NCBI GenBank assembly: GCA_947846985.1
Contig: CANTUZ010000025.1
Coordinates: forward strand, 17,296,100-17,360,099
Reading direction: 5' to 3'
Source: Fratercula arctica
Taxonomy: Eukaryota > Chordata > Aves > Charadriiformes > Alcidae
DNA length: 64,000 nucleotides
Each line of letters starts with the position of its first letter. Positions within the stretch are counted from its first letter, which is position 1. Below, in pieces: positions 9,590-37,791 of this stretch. Below the pieces are notes generated by a model. It saw only the letters and a list, made by a program, of their open reading frames with translations, was not told where the DNA came from and ran no database searches. A program made the position numbers and the translations under genes.

Positions 9590-11556
9590 GATAAATACAC
9601 TGTCTGCAAAGCACGTGCAAATAAAAGTATTGTTAATTATACAAAATGCACGACACAGTTATAAACAATACAGCCTGGCTACAAATGTAGGAAAGAGATT
9701 CTCTAGAGAGATTTCTAAGTTTCCCGAGAAAGTGTTTGGTATAATCTAAGTCTTACCCACAGGTGTCCCTATGGGGGGGAAGAAAGGCTCAGTGCGTCGA
9801 CTGGTGTGGAATAATTACTAAATTGGCTAAAATACAAAGGTGCAGCATTGTTCACACATTAAGGAAAGTCATAAAATCAAGGGGCTTCTGAGGTAGAATA
9901 CAGCCACAGCTGGCACACAAAGAATGCAACATCTGCGGTTCCCTGTACAAGGTTGCTTGTGAAGCTACACGAGGGATGGAACGAAATGTTATCATTCCGT
10001 GGCCTTCCCTTGTGACGAATAGCAGATATGGGAATGAAATGGTACTATGGAACAGATAAGCTGCCTACTTGCTTACTACGAAACAGATAAGCGGCCTACT
10101 CGCTACTCGAGCCAACATTTCGTCAAATTTTGATGAAATGCTGTCCTTTGTGCGAACTTTGCTTATTACAATGTACCAAAACACACCTCCATCCCGGAGG
10201 CTACCTGCCCCCAAGGTGTGACTACTCCTCCTTGAGTACACCAATCATAATAAAAGTATTTATGACTAAAGTCACTCAAACTCCACCTTGAAGATAAAAA
10301 AATAGTATAAAAATAGCCCGAGAGAGGGGGGATATCAGGGAAGACACCATCGCGAACCAGTCGAGGAGAACTCCATCACTGACTTCTGGGATCAGTCGAC
10401 GGGCTGAGCCTTTCTTCCCCCCCATAGGGACGCCTTTGGGTAAGACTTAGATTATACCGAGTGCTTTCTTGGGAAACTTAGAAATTTCTCTAGAGAATCT
10501 CTTTCCTACATTTATAGCCAGGCTGTATCGTTTATAACTTTGTCGCACGTTTGATATACGTAATAATACTTTCATTTGCACGTGCTTTGCAGGCAGTGTA
10601 TTTATCACCAGCAATCCTAAGAACCTATATATCTGTTGTTTAAACAAACTGCACCGTTTAAGTAGCTAGTCGTGGTAGTTCCTCATTGAACGCGACCAAA
10701 GATTTGAGAGTGGTCGTGCTAGTTCATGAGCACGACTAGACTGAAGGTGCAGTCCACTATTAGTGTATCCAAATCGTAATAGTTTAATACATATTAAATG
10801 CAATTGGACTGATAGTGCTGAATTGGGCATCACACAGAATTTAAACCCAGCCGCACCTAGCCTCCCACCTCGGTGAGGAGTGTTAGAACGCAAGGGGGTT
10901 TATCTTCTGCCAAAACTGCTTTGCCCCTTTCCACGCAACAACTGGTCCCGGAAGTCAAAGGCAGTCTGTGATGGAGACCTCCTTGACTTGTTCACGATGG
11001 TGTCTTCCCTGATATCCCCCCTTTCTTGGGCTATTTTTATACTATTTTTTTCCTTCAAGGTGGAGTTTGAGTGACTTCAGTCATAAATACCTTTATTATG
11101 AGTGGTGTAAAATTCTCTCGCTTCACATTTAAAGGTATAGTTCACGAAAAATTCAGGGCGCAGACTCAAGGAGGAGTGGTCGTACCTTGGAGGCGGGTAG
11201 CCTTTGGGATGGAGGTGTGTTTTGGTATTATAATGAACAAAGTTCACATAAAGGACAGCATTTCGTCAAAATCTGATAGACCGTTGGCTTAGGGTAGTAA
11301 GTATGCAGCTTATCAGTTCCACAGGACCATCTCGTTCCCATATCTGGTGGATTATCACAGGGCGTGGCCGTAGAATTTCCACTCTACTCCATCCCCTGTG
11401 TTTCTTTGCAAGCAATATTGTACAGGGAATTGCAGATGTAGTGGATTTCTCGCGTACCAGCTGCGGCTGTATTCTACCCTAGAAGCTTTTTGATTTTATA
11501 CCTTTCCTTAATGTGTGAACAATGCTGTATTTTTGATCATTTTAGTAATTATTCCA
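9590..11556. repeat. Inverted LTR cluster (large imperfect palindrome)
   Basis: Two sets of inverted arms. First, 9590-9805 matches the reverse complement of 10393-10612. Second, 9806-10390 matches the reverse complement of about 10965-11556: TGTGGAATAATTACT starts one arm and its complement ends the other. Each long arm looks like an LTR, with a TG start and a TATA-like AGTATAAAAATAGCC. The result is two LTRs facing each other with a third partial copy at the left. The arms have diverged by roughly a tenth or more by eye. No internal viral genes are present. Confidence 0.8.
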
Positions 11557-11559
11557 CAC

Positions 11560-11700
11560 CCCTCCGAATCTCTTGTCCTCTCACAGCCTACTGGCCTTTT
11601 CGGAAAGGGGCATTGGGGAGACAGCCTTGATGCTGCTCAAGCACTGCTTAGCAGTAGCCAAAACATTGGTGTGTTAACATTGGTAACATTCACCAGAGGG
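11560..11700 (-). mobile_element. LTR family A fragment
   Basis: Shares the phrase around 'agtagccaaaacattggtg' with 1450-1480 and 30880-30900. Truncated on both sides. Confidence 0.6.
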
Positions 11701-11784
11701 TGAAAGGTGCAGCACTTACCCAGAAAGGCATCCCTGCCTTGGAGTGGAGGAAGAGAACGCAGCCCGTCGACTGGTCTGTCAGGT

Positions 11785-12345
11785 ATCAAGTTTCTTCTCT
11801 ACTCTGCTCTGGTGAGACCCCACCTGGAGTACTGCGTCCAGCTCTGGAGTCCTCACCACAAGAAGGACATGGACCTGTTGGAGGGGGTCCAGCAGAGGGC
11901 CATGAAGATAATCAGAGGGCTGGAGCACCTATGCTATGAGGACAGGCTGAGAGAGTTGGGGTTGTTCAGCCTGGAGAAGAGAAGGCTCCGGGGAGACCTT
12001 ATAGCAGCATTCCAGTACCTGAAGGGGGCCTACAGGAAGGATGGGGAGGGACTCTTTATCAGGGAGTGTAATGATAGGACAAGGGGCAACGGCCTCAAGT
12101 TGAGAGAGGATAGATTTAGACTGGATATCAGGAAGAAATGCTTTACTGTGAGGGTGGTGAGGCACTGGAACAGGTTGCCCAGGGAAGTTGTCAGTGCCCC
12201 ATCCCTGGAGGTGTTCAAGGCCAGGATGGATGGGGCTTTGAGCAGCCTGGTCTAGTGGGAGGTGTCCCTGCCCATGGCAGTGGGGTTGGAACTAGATGAT
12301 CTTTAAGGTCCCTTCCAACCCAAACCATTCTGTGATTCTCTCCCA
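11785..12345 (+). mobile_element. CR1 LINE 3' end, 5'-truncated
   Basis: The + strand encodes the C-terminal part of CR1 ORF2 (11785-12255; motifs [17 protein letters not shown] and [13 protein letters not shown]). It is followed by the conserved 3' UTR and the terminal ATTCTGTGATTCT-type repeat ending at about 12343. The typical product of target-primed reverse transcription with 5' truncation. The ORF piece is open over about 160 codons, so it is not very old. Confidence 0.93.
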
Positions 12346-12690
12346 ATTTAACAGTCATTTTCTCTGTCTTTTTATCCCCCAAATTACAAGGTTTCCCTCC
12401 CCTAGGTGACATGTAGTATGATTTGGGTGGGGAGATGAGTGCTACAGTCATATATGTTTAGCATGATCTCTAAAATCTTCATTAGCATATACAGGGGTGT
12501 CAACTTTAATATGCATTTCACAGGTAATGAGGCAAAGGTCAGTTATCGGGCATGGTAGTCTCTCGAGGAAACAAAGAGCTACACGGTGTCTCTGTTATCT
12601 TGATTTTACTGTCTTTGCTGATGAAAAGCAGGGATATCCTGTCTCCAGAAGACAGCTCCATTATCCATATATACTGTGATAGCCAGACAG
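12346..12690 (-). mobile_element. LTR family B fragment
   Basis: 12402-12540 matches 2455-2610 nearly word for word. A truncated relic between a CR1 and the RMI1 pseudogene. Confidence 0.55.
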
Positions 12691-12890
12691 GTCTTCACCC
12701 CCCTGGGCTGCACAAGAGATAGCAAAGCCAGTCTTAATTGCTCTTGGAGCACAGAGACTTCACCTCATTATCCAAATTCCACAGAGAGAAAAGGCATACC
12801 GCTTAACTTGAAAATTTAATTTTCAATAGTCCTTCAGGGGAAATCTTGACTTTAACATTTCCTAATATACAATCTACAAGCTTGTGCACA

Positions 12891-15067
12891 TTATTTGTTC
12901 AAACAATTCTTCAACTGTTCTAGATGCCTTGCATCCATATCCTGTAGAATTAATACAGTGGCTTTGGACTGAAAAATGATTAAACTTTATAGTCTTCTAA
13001 CAGAGATGTATCAGTCATCTTTGACATTTCTCTAAATCATCCTTAAGCTTTGGATGTGAAATGGGATCTTTTTCAACATATTCATTTCAGGCACTAAAAA
13101 TCCAATGAAATTTGTTAGAAAATCATCAGCAAAATCTACTTCGAGATAAGCTAAACCATCAGAAATTTTTGTCTTTATGCCCCTGGACCCATTGCTGCTT
13201 GCGAGGTTTCCATTAAGAGTACAATAAAACATCTAACTTCCAGAATTGCCTTTTTTGCAAGAACAGAAATATAGGTGAAAGGTGGAAAAACTATATCAAG
13301 ATCACGTGCCTCTACTGCTCTATAAGGAAAGGATTGCATATCATTCTCTGTCTGATCTGCTTTTGGATCCGGTTTTGAAAACATACTGGTTCATTGTTAG
13401 CAGCTTGCTGTCAAAAGTGCGCTGGAATTTATGTTCCCTCTCAACTAGGTCTATACGATTCCACCTTTCTTTGGTAGTATTTTCCAAAGAGAAATCTGCA
13501 GAACTGTAAGTCTGACGTATGCTATTATGCTGCGAAAAGTTACTTTTACTATTTTAATCTCCAGCAGATACTGTTCTTTCAGAAGTCTTTTGCTTGCTGG
13601 TAGCTTTTACAGGCTTCTCACATTTATATCATCTTTTTCATAAGTTTAAAGATGAATCACATGAGCTTCTAGATGTACGTAGAAGCCTCTCGGTAATTAA
13701 ATCTATGTTTCTCTTCATAAAATCATAGAATTGCCTAGGTTGGAAGGGACCTTTCAGATCATCTAGTCCAACTATCAACCTAACTCTGACAAAAACCATT
13801 ACTAAAACGTATCTCTAAGCACTATGGCTACCCGTCTTTTAAATACCTCCAGGGATGGTGACTCTACCACTTCCCTGGGCAGCCCGTTACAATGCTTAAT
13901 AACCCTTTCGGTGTAAAAATTTTTCCTAATATCCAGTCTAAACCTCCCCTGGCGCAACTTGAGGCCATTTCCTCTTGTTCTATCACCTGTTACTTGGGAG
14001 AAGAGACCGACCCCCACCTCTCTACAGCCTCCTTTCAGGTGACCACTGACAGCACTTCTTCCAGCTCTCTTTGGATCTCTTCTTCCAGAAGAAAGTCATC
14101 TTCCAAAGGTAAGTAATTTTAAAAGCCATCAACATTCTACAGAAGGTGAAATTTGTTCATCTGAATGAGGCAAAGGATTTCCAAATTCTTGTTACAAAAC
14201 ATTTTCATCATGTGTAGTAAGCAAACCTGAGGCTTTACTAAAATTGTCACTTCAATTTTCACTTCCGCAGTATCCACTTTTTGAAGGTGGTTTTATTTAA
14301 AGCAAATTCATTATTTTCATCAAGACTAGCTAAAAGATCTTCATTTGAATGGCCTAGAATTTGTCCTAATTCATCTACGGGCCTTGGAACAATTTGTTCA
14401 TGATCAGTTTGTCCAACAGGATTCTCAGCTTCCCCAATTAATCTAGCAAGGACTTTTCCCTGAGTATACTCCACTATAAGAACCTCCACTTAATCCAATT
14501 CACCAATAATTTCACATTTTCTGGTTTAAGAAGGACTCCAAGACAACATGTAATATTCTCCTGTACAGCATTTTTTGTTCCAGGAGGAAGATTACTATGG
14601 AGAACAGGGACTGGTTAATATTCCATGCCTGAATTTGATCTATCCCATCAGTTAGTTGCAGCATCAGCATTTGAGTACACTTTGCTTCCCAGGATTCTTG
14701 GGATGCTCAAGCGTTGGCTGTTACTTCATTTACAGTATTTTTTCCTCTGAGCTTTTGCAACTGTGAACATGCTGGTTGGCTAACATCAACCAGTGAATCA
14801 ATCTGTATGGAGTAGAAGCCAGACATCTCTCTTTTGGGAGCATCTAAAATGCAATCAGGCAAAATGGGATATTCTAAATCTCTTAGATCTGGTAAGAAGC
14901 CATTGCTCAAATATCTGTCTGTTAATCTTAGCTTGACTTAAGTTACTACCGCTATTTTTTTCACAGATACAATTAATACAGGCTTCCAGCCATATCAAAG
15001 GAACTTCAACATGCCAAATAGATGAAAGACAAGTTTACACTCTTGCTGCAATGTTAGATGCAGACAT
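12891..15067 (-). pseudogene. RMI1: RMI1 pseudogene (RecQ-mediated genome instability protein 1)
   Basis: RMI1 scaffolds BLM helicase and topoisomerase III alpha in dissolving double Holliday junctions. On the minus strand the original start is recognisable at 15067 (MSASNIAARV) and the last codon near 12891. Between them lie the N-terminal WHVEVP...WLEACIN region, a [12 protein letters not shown]...SLVDVSQPACSQ segment (14910-14707), KVLARLIGE...ELLASLDEN-type sequence (14489-14300), an acidic region around 14100, and the C-terminal OB fold (ISDGLAYLEVDFADDFL, 13232-13032). Breaks: TAA at codon 11; a +1 shift near 14893; a CR1 inserted at 13719-14037; a 1-nt loss in the OB fold near 13190; at least two stops near 12995 and 13010. 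The RMI1 coding region is largely one exon in vertebrates, and its place head-to-head with HNRNPK argues for the original locus rather than a retrocopy. Confidence 0.9.
13719..14037 (-). mobile_element. CR1 inserted in the RMI1 pseudogene
   Basis: Minus-strand CR1 3' end ('aaaatcatagaattgcctag' at its tail), 5'-truncated near 14037. Recognisable RMI1 coding sequence lies on both sides. The same CR1 subfamily, nearly word for word, is inserted in the ERVL copy at 55985-56185. Confidence 0.92.
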
Positions 15068-16130
15068 TTCTTTTAAGTTACAAGAAAAGTGAATTCTCTA
15101 GAACAAAACCCAGAAAGATGTTTTCATTCTTCTGACAATAGCTAAAGTCTCTCACTTGCATTGTATAGAAATTTTCTCTCAATTCAAAGTTCATCTATTC
15201 TAAGTGTGACAACGTAGAAGCAATTACAATTAAAACCACTTCCATTGATGATAATAATAAACATGCAGTTACAATAATTAAACAAGTAAACTTCACCCAG
15301 CATAAACAGCCTATACAGATTACTCATCACAAAGTATCAGGAAAGTACTGAGACTTCTACAAGCAACCCTTCTTGGTGGCTTCATCTTTTTGCTGTGGAT
15401 AGAAAGATAACATATAACTACAAGAAGAAAGGTTCTACTCCAACCAGTTTTTGTTTTATTCCTATCAGTGCTGCTGTTCACACCCAGTCTACTTTAAAAA
15501 TTGACCCAAGAAGTTATTCTCCCATCTTATTAGCACTGTTAAGAACACAAGTGAGAAGCCCCATTTACAATACAAACAAGTTGGGATCTGTAAGTATTTG
15601 CACCACAAGGGTGATTTTTATACAATGAAAGCTTTGGAACTGACAACAGAAGGCTAGCCTGAAATATCGATGTTATCTAGAGACCCAGTCCAGGGTTTGG
15701 CTGCAACAGTACCAAGTTTTGGTGGTCATTGTCTCAAGAACATCAGTGGTTAAAAAGCTCTAGCTTCTTGTTAGTTTTGGAAGTAGCTATGCACATTTAA
15801 GTTGTATAACTGCATTTGGAACCTGTTTATCCCCTTAAGGGGGATGACCAAGGAGCTCAACCTCTCTACAGAATTACACCAAAGAAAAATTACTGTAAGA
15901 ATAGTTAAGAAACACAAGGCTTGTCTTCTGACATTATAACCTGCAGCTAAGAAAAAAATACCCTTCCTTAAAGTTCTCACCAAAACTCCACCACTTAGAA
16001 CAAACTGTACAGTTACTTAAGGGAAATAACCCATTTGTTTACTCATCAACGGGTCCTTTACTTGTAAAGTAAGGACCAGCATGTCACACCATTTTCGGTA
16101 AGTTTCTCATCTCAGCCGCACAGTCCTTAG
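15068..16130. other. Between RMI1 pseudogene and CpG island; former RMI1 5' UTR and intron
   Basis: AT-rich, with no ORF of interest and no clear repeat. By position it should hold the upstream exon and intron of RMI1 on the minus strand, but I could not identify a splice-bounded exon. Confidence 0.45.
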
Positions 16131-18180
16131 GCAGCCTGTCACCCGCTTGGCGCTGCTACCCTGTGCCAAGAGCCCCAGGGGCAGTGAGGCCATCTGCCAC
16201 CCCGCATCCCTGCGGGCACCGACAAGCTGCAGTGGACAGCGATGGACGCTGAGGTGAGATGGCCCGCCCCACCAGAGTCATATCGAGGACGGGGCACGTA
16301 CTCCCTACTCCTCAAACAGGCTGACTGAGCCTATGCCCGAGCCCCTTCCCCCGCACCCTACCCTCAGCCGAGCCACCCCACACTTATCCAGGGCAGAGGT
16401 AGTACCGAACGAACGGGCAGAACCAGCAGGGCAGCCCATCTCCCATCACCCGAGTTGCGGGTGGGAAGAAAGAAGAAAATACACCTGCTCTCTGTGTACA
16501 GCCTCCAAAAACCCCGCACAACCCAACAGCCAATTAGGAGGCGTGAAGCCACGCGCGCCTTTAAGCATCACAAGAAGCCTGCTCCACCCCCTCTAGTGCT
16601 AGGGGACAAGCACAAGGCGGAGTTTTCGCAGACGCCATTTTTTCCTCAAAAAAACTGAGGTTGTTCTCGCTCTCCTTTACCGCCTTCCGTTGTCTCCGTT
16701 GTCGTTGCTGCTCTTCTCGTGGCTCCTGTCAGGCAGGTAAAACAAATAAACAACCCAGGCACACTGCACGGTGAATCGCGCTCCTCTCGTGATACCCAGA
16801 CTCGTTTCGCCGTGGTCCACACGGAGGGCGGGGCGAACCAGAGGCCATCCCTGCCCTGACGGGCAGCTGCTTTACCCAACGGAACTCCACTGGGGGGAGG
16901 AGAGGAGGTGGTGGGGCCAGTCGCCTGGTGAATGCGTGTGTTGGTGGTGGGAGCTGCTCGCCTTTCTTGTACGTGGTGGGTGCAGGTAAGCGCGGCTCGC
17001 GCGCGCAGCTGATGAAGGTGAGGATGGGGTGTTGCGCGCGCGCTGTGGAGGGAGAGCTAAGCCGGGCCGAGGGAAGTGGAGCTGTTGATCGCACCCCTCT
17101 CCATGCTACTGTGTGACACAGTAACGCGGGACGCCTGTGTCGCCGCCGGGCCCCAGGATTTTTGTGGGCCCCCGCAGAGACAGCGCTCTTCCCCACTGAC
17201 GGGGCGGCGGAATTGAGTAGGTACGGGGACTGCCGTGTGGAGAAAGAGGGGGCCGGGAGTGACTCTTCCTTAACTAACGTGGAGTGGCTTGGCGCAACCT
17301 GCGGGCCCGAGGGGCACCATCTGTCCTGACGGAAGGGCGGAAAATGTGATCTGTGTCTCTGCCGGCAGCCGTTGCGCTTCGGCGATCTTAGTGCGGGCAC
17401 GACAGCCCAACCGATGCGGCTCCCGGAATAGCGATGGGATGCAGGCCGGCTGCACTAGCGGGTGCGCGCTAAGGCCGGGGGAGCGGCTGCCGCCGCCGCC
17501 GCCTTCCTGCGCCTACCCTGAGTAACTGTGTATGGGGCGAGTTTTTGGGAATTATGGCGGGCAGAGAGGAAGAGGAGGGAGGGCGCTCTCGGCTGCGGCC
17601 TGTGCGGAAGCGGCCGTGTCAAACCGATTGGGAAGCGCTCTGCAGCAGGGCCTGCTTTTAGGGGCGATCGTGGCGATAGCGTTCTTCTCGTGGCGGGGCT
17701 GTTGCGTTCTGTCGGCCCCGCTCGAGTTCGGGTGAGGGCCGCCGAGTGCCTCCTTTGTGTCTCCCTGAGCAGAGCGAGGGAAATCTTGTGACCGCGTGGT
17801 GATGGCTTTTCGGCTCCCGGCTCCGCCTAGCAGTGGGTAGGCGCCATTACAGCGGCCGCCATTTCTGCTGGTCCCTGCCACCGCGGAGGTGGGTCTCGGT
17901 CTGCGGGGGTTATGTAATGCCGTCGCCGCCGCCTCCTCCTCCCCCCCCCCCCCCCTTTTTCTCTGGGAGCGAGCTGGTCTTCCGAACGCTCGGCGGTGAC
18001 GGGCGGGCGGACTGGCTGTGAAAGCAATGCGAGGGGTAAAGGTTAATGTCAGACCGTGGCGCGGCTTGCGCATGGGCTGTGGAAGGAGAGGAGTCTGGGC
18101 GGGAAGGGCCGTTCGTCCCAGAGGAAGCGGGATAGAGACGCGCCGGCTTCTCCCAGCCCTCTACTTATGTTCGTGGCCGC
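16130..18180. promoter_or_regulatory. CpG-island promoter, originally shared by HNRNPK and RMI1
   Basis: GC-rich and CpG-dense, while the flanks are AT-rich. It contains YY1-type motifs typical of housekeeping start sites: CGCCATTTT at 16633-16641, GCGCCATTA at 17841 and GCCGCCATTT at 17855-17864. There is no TATA box near them. Two start clusters are possible: one at about 16630, feeding the donor at 16737, and one at about 17840, feeding a possible donor at 17888 (GAG|GTGGGT). Its position between divergent genes suggests a bidirectional promoter whose RMI1 side is now useless. Confidence 0.75.
16630..16736 (+). other. HNRNPK: HNRNPK non-coding exon 1 (probable)
   Basis: A pyrimidine-rich 5' UTR-like segment begins at the YY1-type motif and ends at a good donor, GGCAG|GTAAAA (16737). 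It contains no ATG. The start is a guess from the motif. The next usable acceptor on the strand is at 18943. Confidence 0.55.
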
Positions 18181-18943
18181 TTTATCCTTTCGACTTTTTA
18201 AAAAACGTTGTGTTAGCCAATCCCGCAAACTCGATTTACACAACAGAGCACACTGAGAGTATATTGTCCTGAACGCTATATTACACTTCGTCCCCCCGCA
18301 GCTCTAAAATTTTTGGGAGTGTCGTAAATAGAAGAGGGTCTGGAAGGTCTAGCCATTTGAACCTGGTGAAATTTCTCTTCCCCCCCTCCCGCGCTCTGGC
18401 AACGTCTGTTTGAAACTTGGCTGTTCTTTAAGCGGCGCTTTTCCATTAGCTCAAATTAGGGGCCTGGAAACACCAGCATGTGCTGGGAAGGCGGTCTGTC
18501 AGCAGCGGCTGTAAAAGCGCATGCCTACTGGCAGTGCTTGCTGTTAGCCTGCACAAACAGGGTAACTGTTAGAAATTAACAGATGATTGAAAGGATGTTT
18601 TAAAAAGTTAAACGTACCCCACTTTTTCTTCATGGATACGTGAGTAAGTGTCAACCGTTTGTTCAGGTTATGGAAGTTGGGCAATAAAATCCAAGGGGGA
18701 AAAACAGCATTCTTTGTTCACGTGTAAGTGAACAGAGTCTGATCTATGCTGTTTTCATAGGCTTCTGAAGCAGTAGGCTGTTGGGTTTTGATCTCTCCCA
18801 GAACACCTGAGTTTTGTTCTGCAAGCGTATATAAAACCGGTAAGTTCTAAAAGCAGGCATCTCTTTTTGTTTTTCCCTTTAGTACAATGTGCAGTTTCCC
18901 CCCCCCCAAAATAGATGTACTAGCTTTTTTTATTCTGCAACAG

Positions 18944-35582
<16,639 letters not shown>

Positions 35583-36715
35583 GACTAGTGAAGAACTGAA
35601 GGAGTCCTGCACCTTTTTTTTTTTCTTCCTTTTTTTTAATATCTGCTTCTGTTTAAAAAGCCAACATTCCTCTGCTTCATAGGTGTTCTGCATTTGAGAT
35701 GTAGTGGAATCTGCTATTCACCAGATGTAATGTTTTAATTCATTACAAATATTTAGGGGAGGGAAAAGGCCGCACAAGAATAACACTGAAATTTTCAAAC
35801 AGCAGCAGAAAGTGGATTTTATTTTTGTTCATTGTTGGTGGTAAATTGTAATAGTTTTTCTGTAACTATTGTGAACACCCAACTTCATGTACACTGTAAT
35901 TTTTTTTTTTTTTAAGGGAGGATAAGACTGGTTGTCCACATGTCCCTAGCATCTTTTGAGAGCAGTGTGCAGAATGTAATGCTCTTTTTTTAAGGTATAT
36001 TTTATGGTTTTTAAATAAATTTAGTGAACCTATTATTGGTGATCATTTTTTTTATATACATGAGGTAATATCTAAAATGGAAACACCCTTCCCCCCCCAA
36101 GAAAATGCGTCAATGAAAGTTGCTGTTAAGCTTGCTCTTCTGCTTCTTTGATATAAATGGAGTTACATGGTTTTGGCAAATTAAAGAAACAGTATGAAAA
36201 CAGTGGCTCAGCTTTGCTATTTGGGGAAAAAAGTACAAAAATAATAATGCAAACATTGTGTGAAATTTGACCTTTTTGCAAGTTTTTGGCCCTCTTTGCA
36301 ATACGTATATATATATTGGTGACAGTATATAAATAAAATATTTTGGTTGTGATGCCACTGAGTTAACAGTGGGTTAAATACACCTGGTTCTAGACAGCTT
36401 GCTTGATGCAAATAACAGTGTTTAAAATAGCAGTTGGTGTATCGTTAATAAATGAATTGTAGTTTTCAGAGCTTTAATTTGTGTCAGATAGAAACTTTTA
36501 TGAATTGACAAATTGGCAGCATCTAACTTGATTTTCATTGTATACAGAACTTAAACTTGTTTGGTTTCCCTGTTGTATGTTGAATTACATTGGAAATACT
36601 TGTGAGAAATTAAAAAAAGATAAAGAACCTCTGAAAATTTAATGTAATACCTTGGCATTTGTATTTATAGTTTACAAGTTTTAATTTTACTTCCTAAATA
36701 AAATCAATTTTAAAA

Positions 36716-37168
36716 ATGCAAAAGAACTTTGTAAATCTGAATGTGATTGATCCAGATTAAGTGGATTCTTTCACTTTGGGGGGGATGTCTATAGAACATT
36801 TTACTTTTCTCATCTTTTTGAAACATACAAAGTAATTCCTGTCATGATAAGGAACTACACTTACAAGGTAATGGGAAAGGGCAAGGAGGTAAGAGGTGAC
36901 CTCCTTAGCAGAGCTATATTAATCCTTAGAAAACACCAAAAACCTGCTTTTGTCTAGGGCAACGAGTATGACATTTTTCCCAGTGAATAAACATACATGT
37001 AGAATTGGCACTTCCTTGGGAAAGGCTAAGCATAAGATATGGAGAAATTGGCAACCTAGAAAAAGGTGTCAGACAAAATGCAAATTAATTAAGAGAAAAA
37101 CATGGGTGCAGAATTTTTTTTCCTATGCACTTCTACATTGTGTATGTGCACGTGGTTTGTGGGGTTGT
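36716..37168. other. Short unique spacer downstream of HNRNPK
   Basis: No gene or repeat recognised. It ends at the target site of the ERVL provirus. Confidence 0.5.
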
Positions 37169-37173
37169 ATTTT

Positions 37174-37509
37174 TGTCGTGGTTTGGCCTCAGATGGCAAC
37201 AAAGAACCACGTGTCGCTCGCCCAGCGCTTCCCGGTACGGGAAGGATCAAAAGAAAAAGGCAAAACTCTTGGGTTGAGACAAAGGCAGTTTAACAGAACA
37301 GCAAAGGGAACAAGAAAACAACAACAATAACACCGACAGAGAAATATACAAACGCGATTACGGAACCTCCGCTCCCCGCCGGTCCGGCCCCGGGACGCGC
37401 CAGCCCGCTCCGAACCCGACTGCTCGCCCCCTCCCTCCTTTTAATCTCAGGGTGGGCGTGGCTCACATGGCATGGAATACTTAACCCTGTCCCTGCCGGA
37501 ACCAGGACA
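37174..37509 (-). mobile_element. ERVL copy 1, 3' LTR
   Basis: 336 bp. On the minus strand TGTCCTGG...CCACGACA. U3 contains a TATA-like GATTAAAAGG (reverse of 37436-37445). Preceded on the minus strand by a purine-rich AAGGGGTGGATAA that can serve as polypurine tract. Confidence 0.95.
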
Positions 37510-37791
37510 TTATCCACCCCTTATTCCATACCATTTTGCCACGCCCAGATCTTACAGTTTTCGGAACATGTGACTGTATACCCGGCGTAGCTCATGCACA
37601 CAGTCCATGGTCCGAAGATGCAGATCTTGAGGAAGTTGCTGGGCGTCAGCTCTGATCCCATCACCACTTTGCTTTACTCAATTCTTCATCAAAGTCCATC
37701 TGTCCTTAATTTGGGTGATTCTTACTGCAGTACAGCCAATAGCAATTATAGTAATGAGGACATACAGTGACAGTGTTACACACAATTTGAT

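Noticed and set aside
10700..10745. tRNA-like hairpin (TCGTGCT loop AGCACGA)
   Set aside because: One good 7-bp stem only. No A/B box pair, anticodon arm or acceptor stem could be drawn; it is within LTR-derived sequence.
11707..12255. 182-codon frame as a host gene
   Set aside because: It is the C-terminal end of CR1 ORF2 with the CR1 3' end right behind it.
12891..15067. RMI1 as a functional gene with introns hiding the breaks
   Set aside because: The stops and shifts lie within conserved protein segments, there are no splice sites around them, and a CR1 sits in coding sequence.
12891..15067. RMI1 as a processed retrocopy landing here by chance
   Set aside because: It occupies the position and orientation that RMI1 has next to HNRNPK in other vertebrates. 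No poly(A) tail or target duplication was seen at its ends.
16729..18073. Long minus-strand frames of 173 and 223 codons in the CpG island
   Set aside because: GC-rich sequence has few stops. Composition is Arg/Pro/Ala-rich with no domain. They overlap the HNRNPK promoter and non-coding exon.
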